Shown here in pieces: positions 5,621 through 5,736 of a DNA stretch of 5,736 bases. Position 1 is the first letter of the stretch. Every line of letters starts with the position of its first letter. A model generated the notes under the pieces. It did no database searches. It was not told the origin of the DNA and worked only from the letters and a program-made list of their open reading frames with translations. This stretch comes from Acidimicrobiaceae bacterium (GTDB lineage Bacteria > Actinomycetota > Acidimicrobiia > Acidimicrobiales > Palsa-688). The DNA is taken from the NCBI GenBank assembly GCA_003156795.1, contig PMHU01000081.1, positions 7,048 through 12,783 of the forward strand, given 5' to 3'. The position numbers were made by a program, and so were the translations under genes.

Positions 5621-5736
5621 GTGAAACGCGCACCGATCGTCATCACATCGACAGCTGCCGGGCTGGCCCTCGTGCTGAGCTTCCACACCTCTCCCCCATC
5701 GTCTGGTGTCAAGACGGCGACTGGAGACACCAACGG
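5621..5736 (+). CDS. N-terminus of an exported protein, probably FMN-binding; 3' end cut by the window
   Basis: A GTG-started frame runs to the window end without a stop (38 full codons). It begins MKRAPIVITSTAAGLALVLS, a basic N-terminus followed by a hydrophobic segment to about residue 21, then a Pro/Ser/Thr-rich stretch (HTSPPSSGVKTATGD). This is a signal peptide or membrane anchor with a flexible spacer. The opening MKRAPIV..TAAGLA..LSFHT is what I recall from actinobacterial FMN-binding domain proteins that follow ferric-reductase-like genes. Such proteins carry FMN, attached by ApbE, on a Thr of an extracytoplasmic domain. That domain lies outside the window, so the function rests on the N-terminus and the neighbour only. 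A purine-rich ribosome binding site supports the GTG start. It could instead be another kind of lipid- or membrane-anchored protein. Confidence 0.65.
   Translation, partial: MKRAPIVITSTAAGLALVLSFHTSPPSSGVKTATGDTN

Overview
The window is GC-rich (roughly two thirds GC by eye) and densely coded. It carries five genes, all on the + strand, and non-coding DNA appears only in three short gaps of 65, 104 and 24 bases. Base composition, gene content and protein style (a TrcS/TcrY-like histidine kinase, a YkcB-type mannosyltransferase with a Gly-rich extracellular linker, a ferric-reductase-like flavocytochrome followed by an FMN-binding protein) point to an actinomycete-type bacterium (Actinomycetota). 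The sequence does not fix a genus. Both the first and the last gene are cut by the window edges.

Layout. (1) 2-1069: the C-terminal part of a HAMP sensor histidine kinase; its sensor domain and probably its partner response regulator lie upstream of the window. (2) 1070-1134: a gap with a perfect 18-bp palindrome just after the kinase stop codon and three 11-bp-phased copies of a CACAG-type heptamer. (3) 1135-1974: a soluble family 2 glycosyltransferase of the dolichyl/polyprenyl-phosphate sugar synthase type. (4) 1971-4136: a polytopic ArnT/YkcB-like family 39 glycosyltransferase, overlapping the previous gene by 4 bases (ATGA). (5) 4137-4240: a gap with an exact TCACAGC-N4-TCACAGC direct repeat. 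(6) 4241-5596: a membrane di-heme ferric-reductase-like oxidoreductase with FAD and NAD(P)H domains. (7) 5621-end: the first 38 codons of a secreted or membrane-anchored protein resembling the N-terminus of actinobacterial FMN-binding proteins.

How the genes fit together (inference). The two glycosyltransferases form a translationally coupled pair: the GT2 would charge a polyprenyl phosphate with a sugar, and the GT39 would move that sugar onto an acceptor outside the membrane. The oxidoreductase and the FMN-binding protein look like a module that carries electrons from cytoplasmic NAD(P)H through FAD and two hemes to an extracytoplasmic flavoprotein. Both units are preceded by 11-bp-phased repeats of the kind bound by OmpR/PhoB-family regulators. 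The copy at 4151-4168 matches exactly the direct repeat known for Mycobacterium tuberculosis PhoP. The simplest reading is that the kinase's partner regulator controls both downstream transcription units. No mobile element, RNA gene or CRISPR array is visible.
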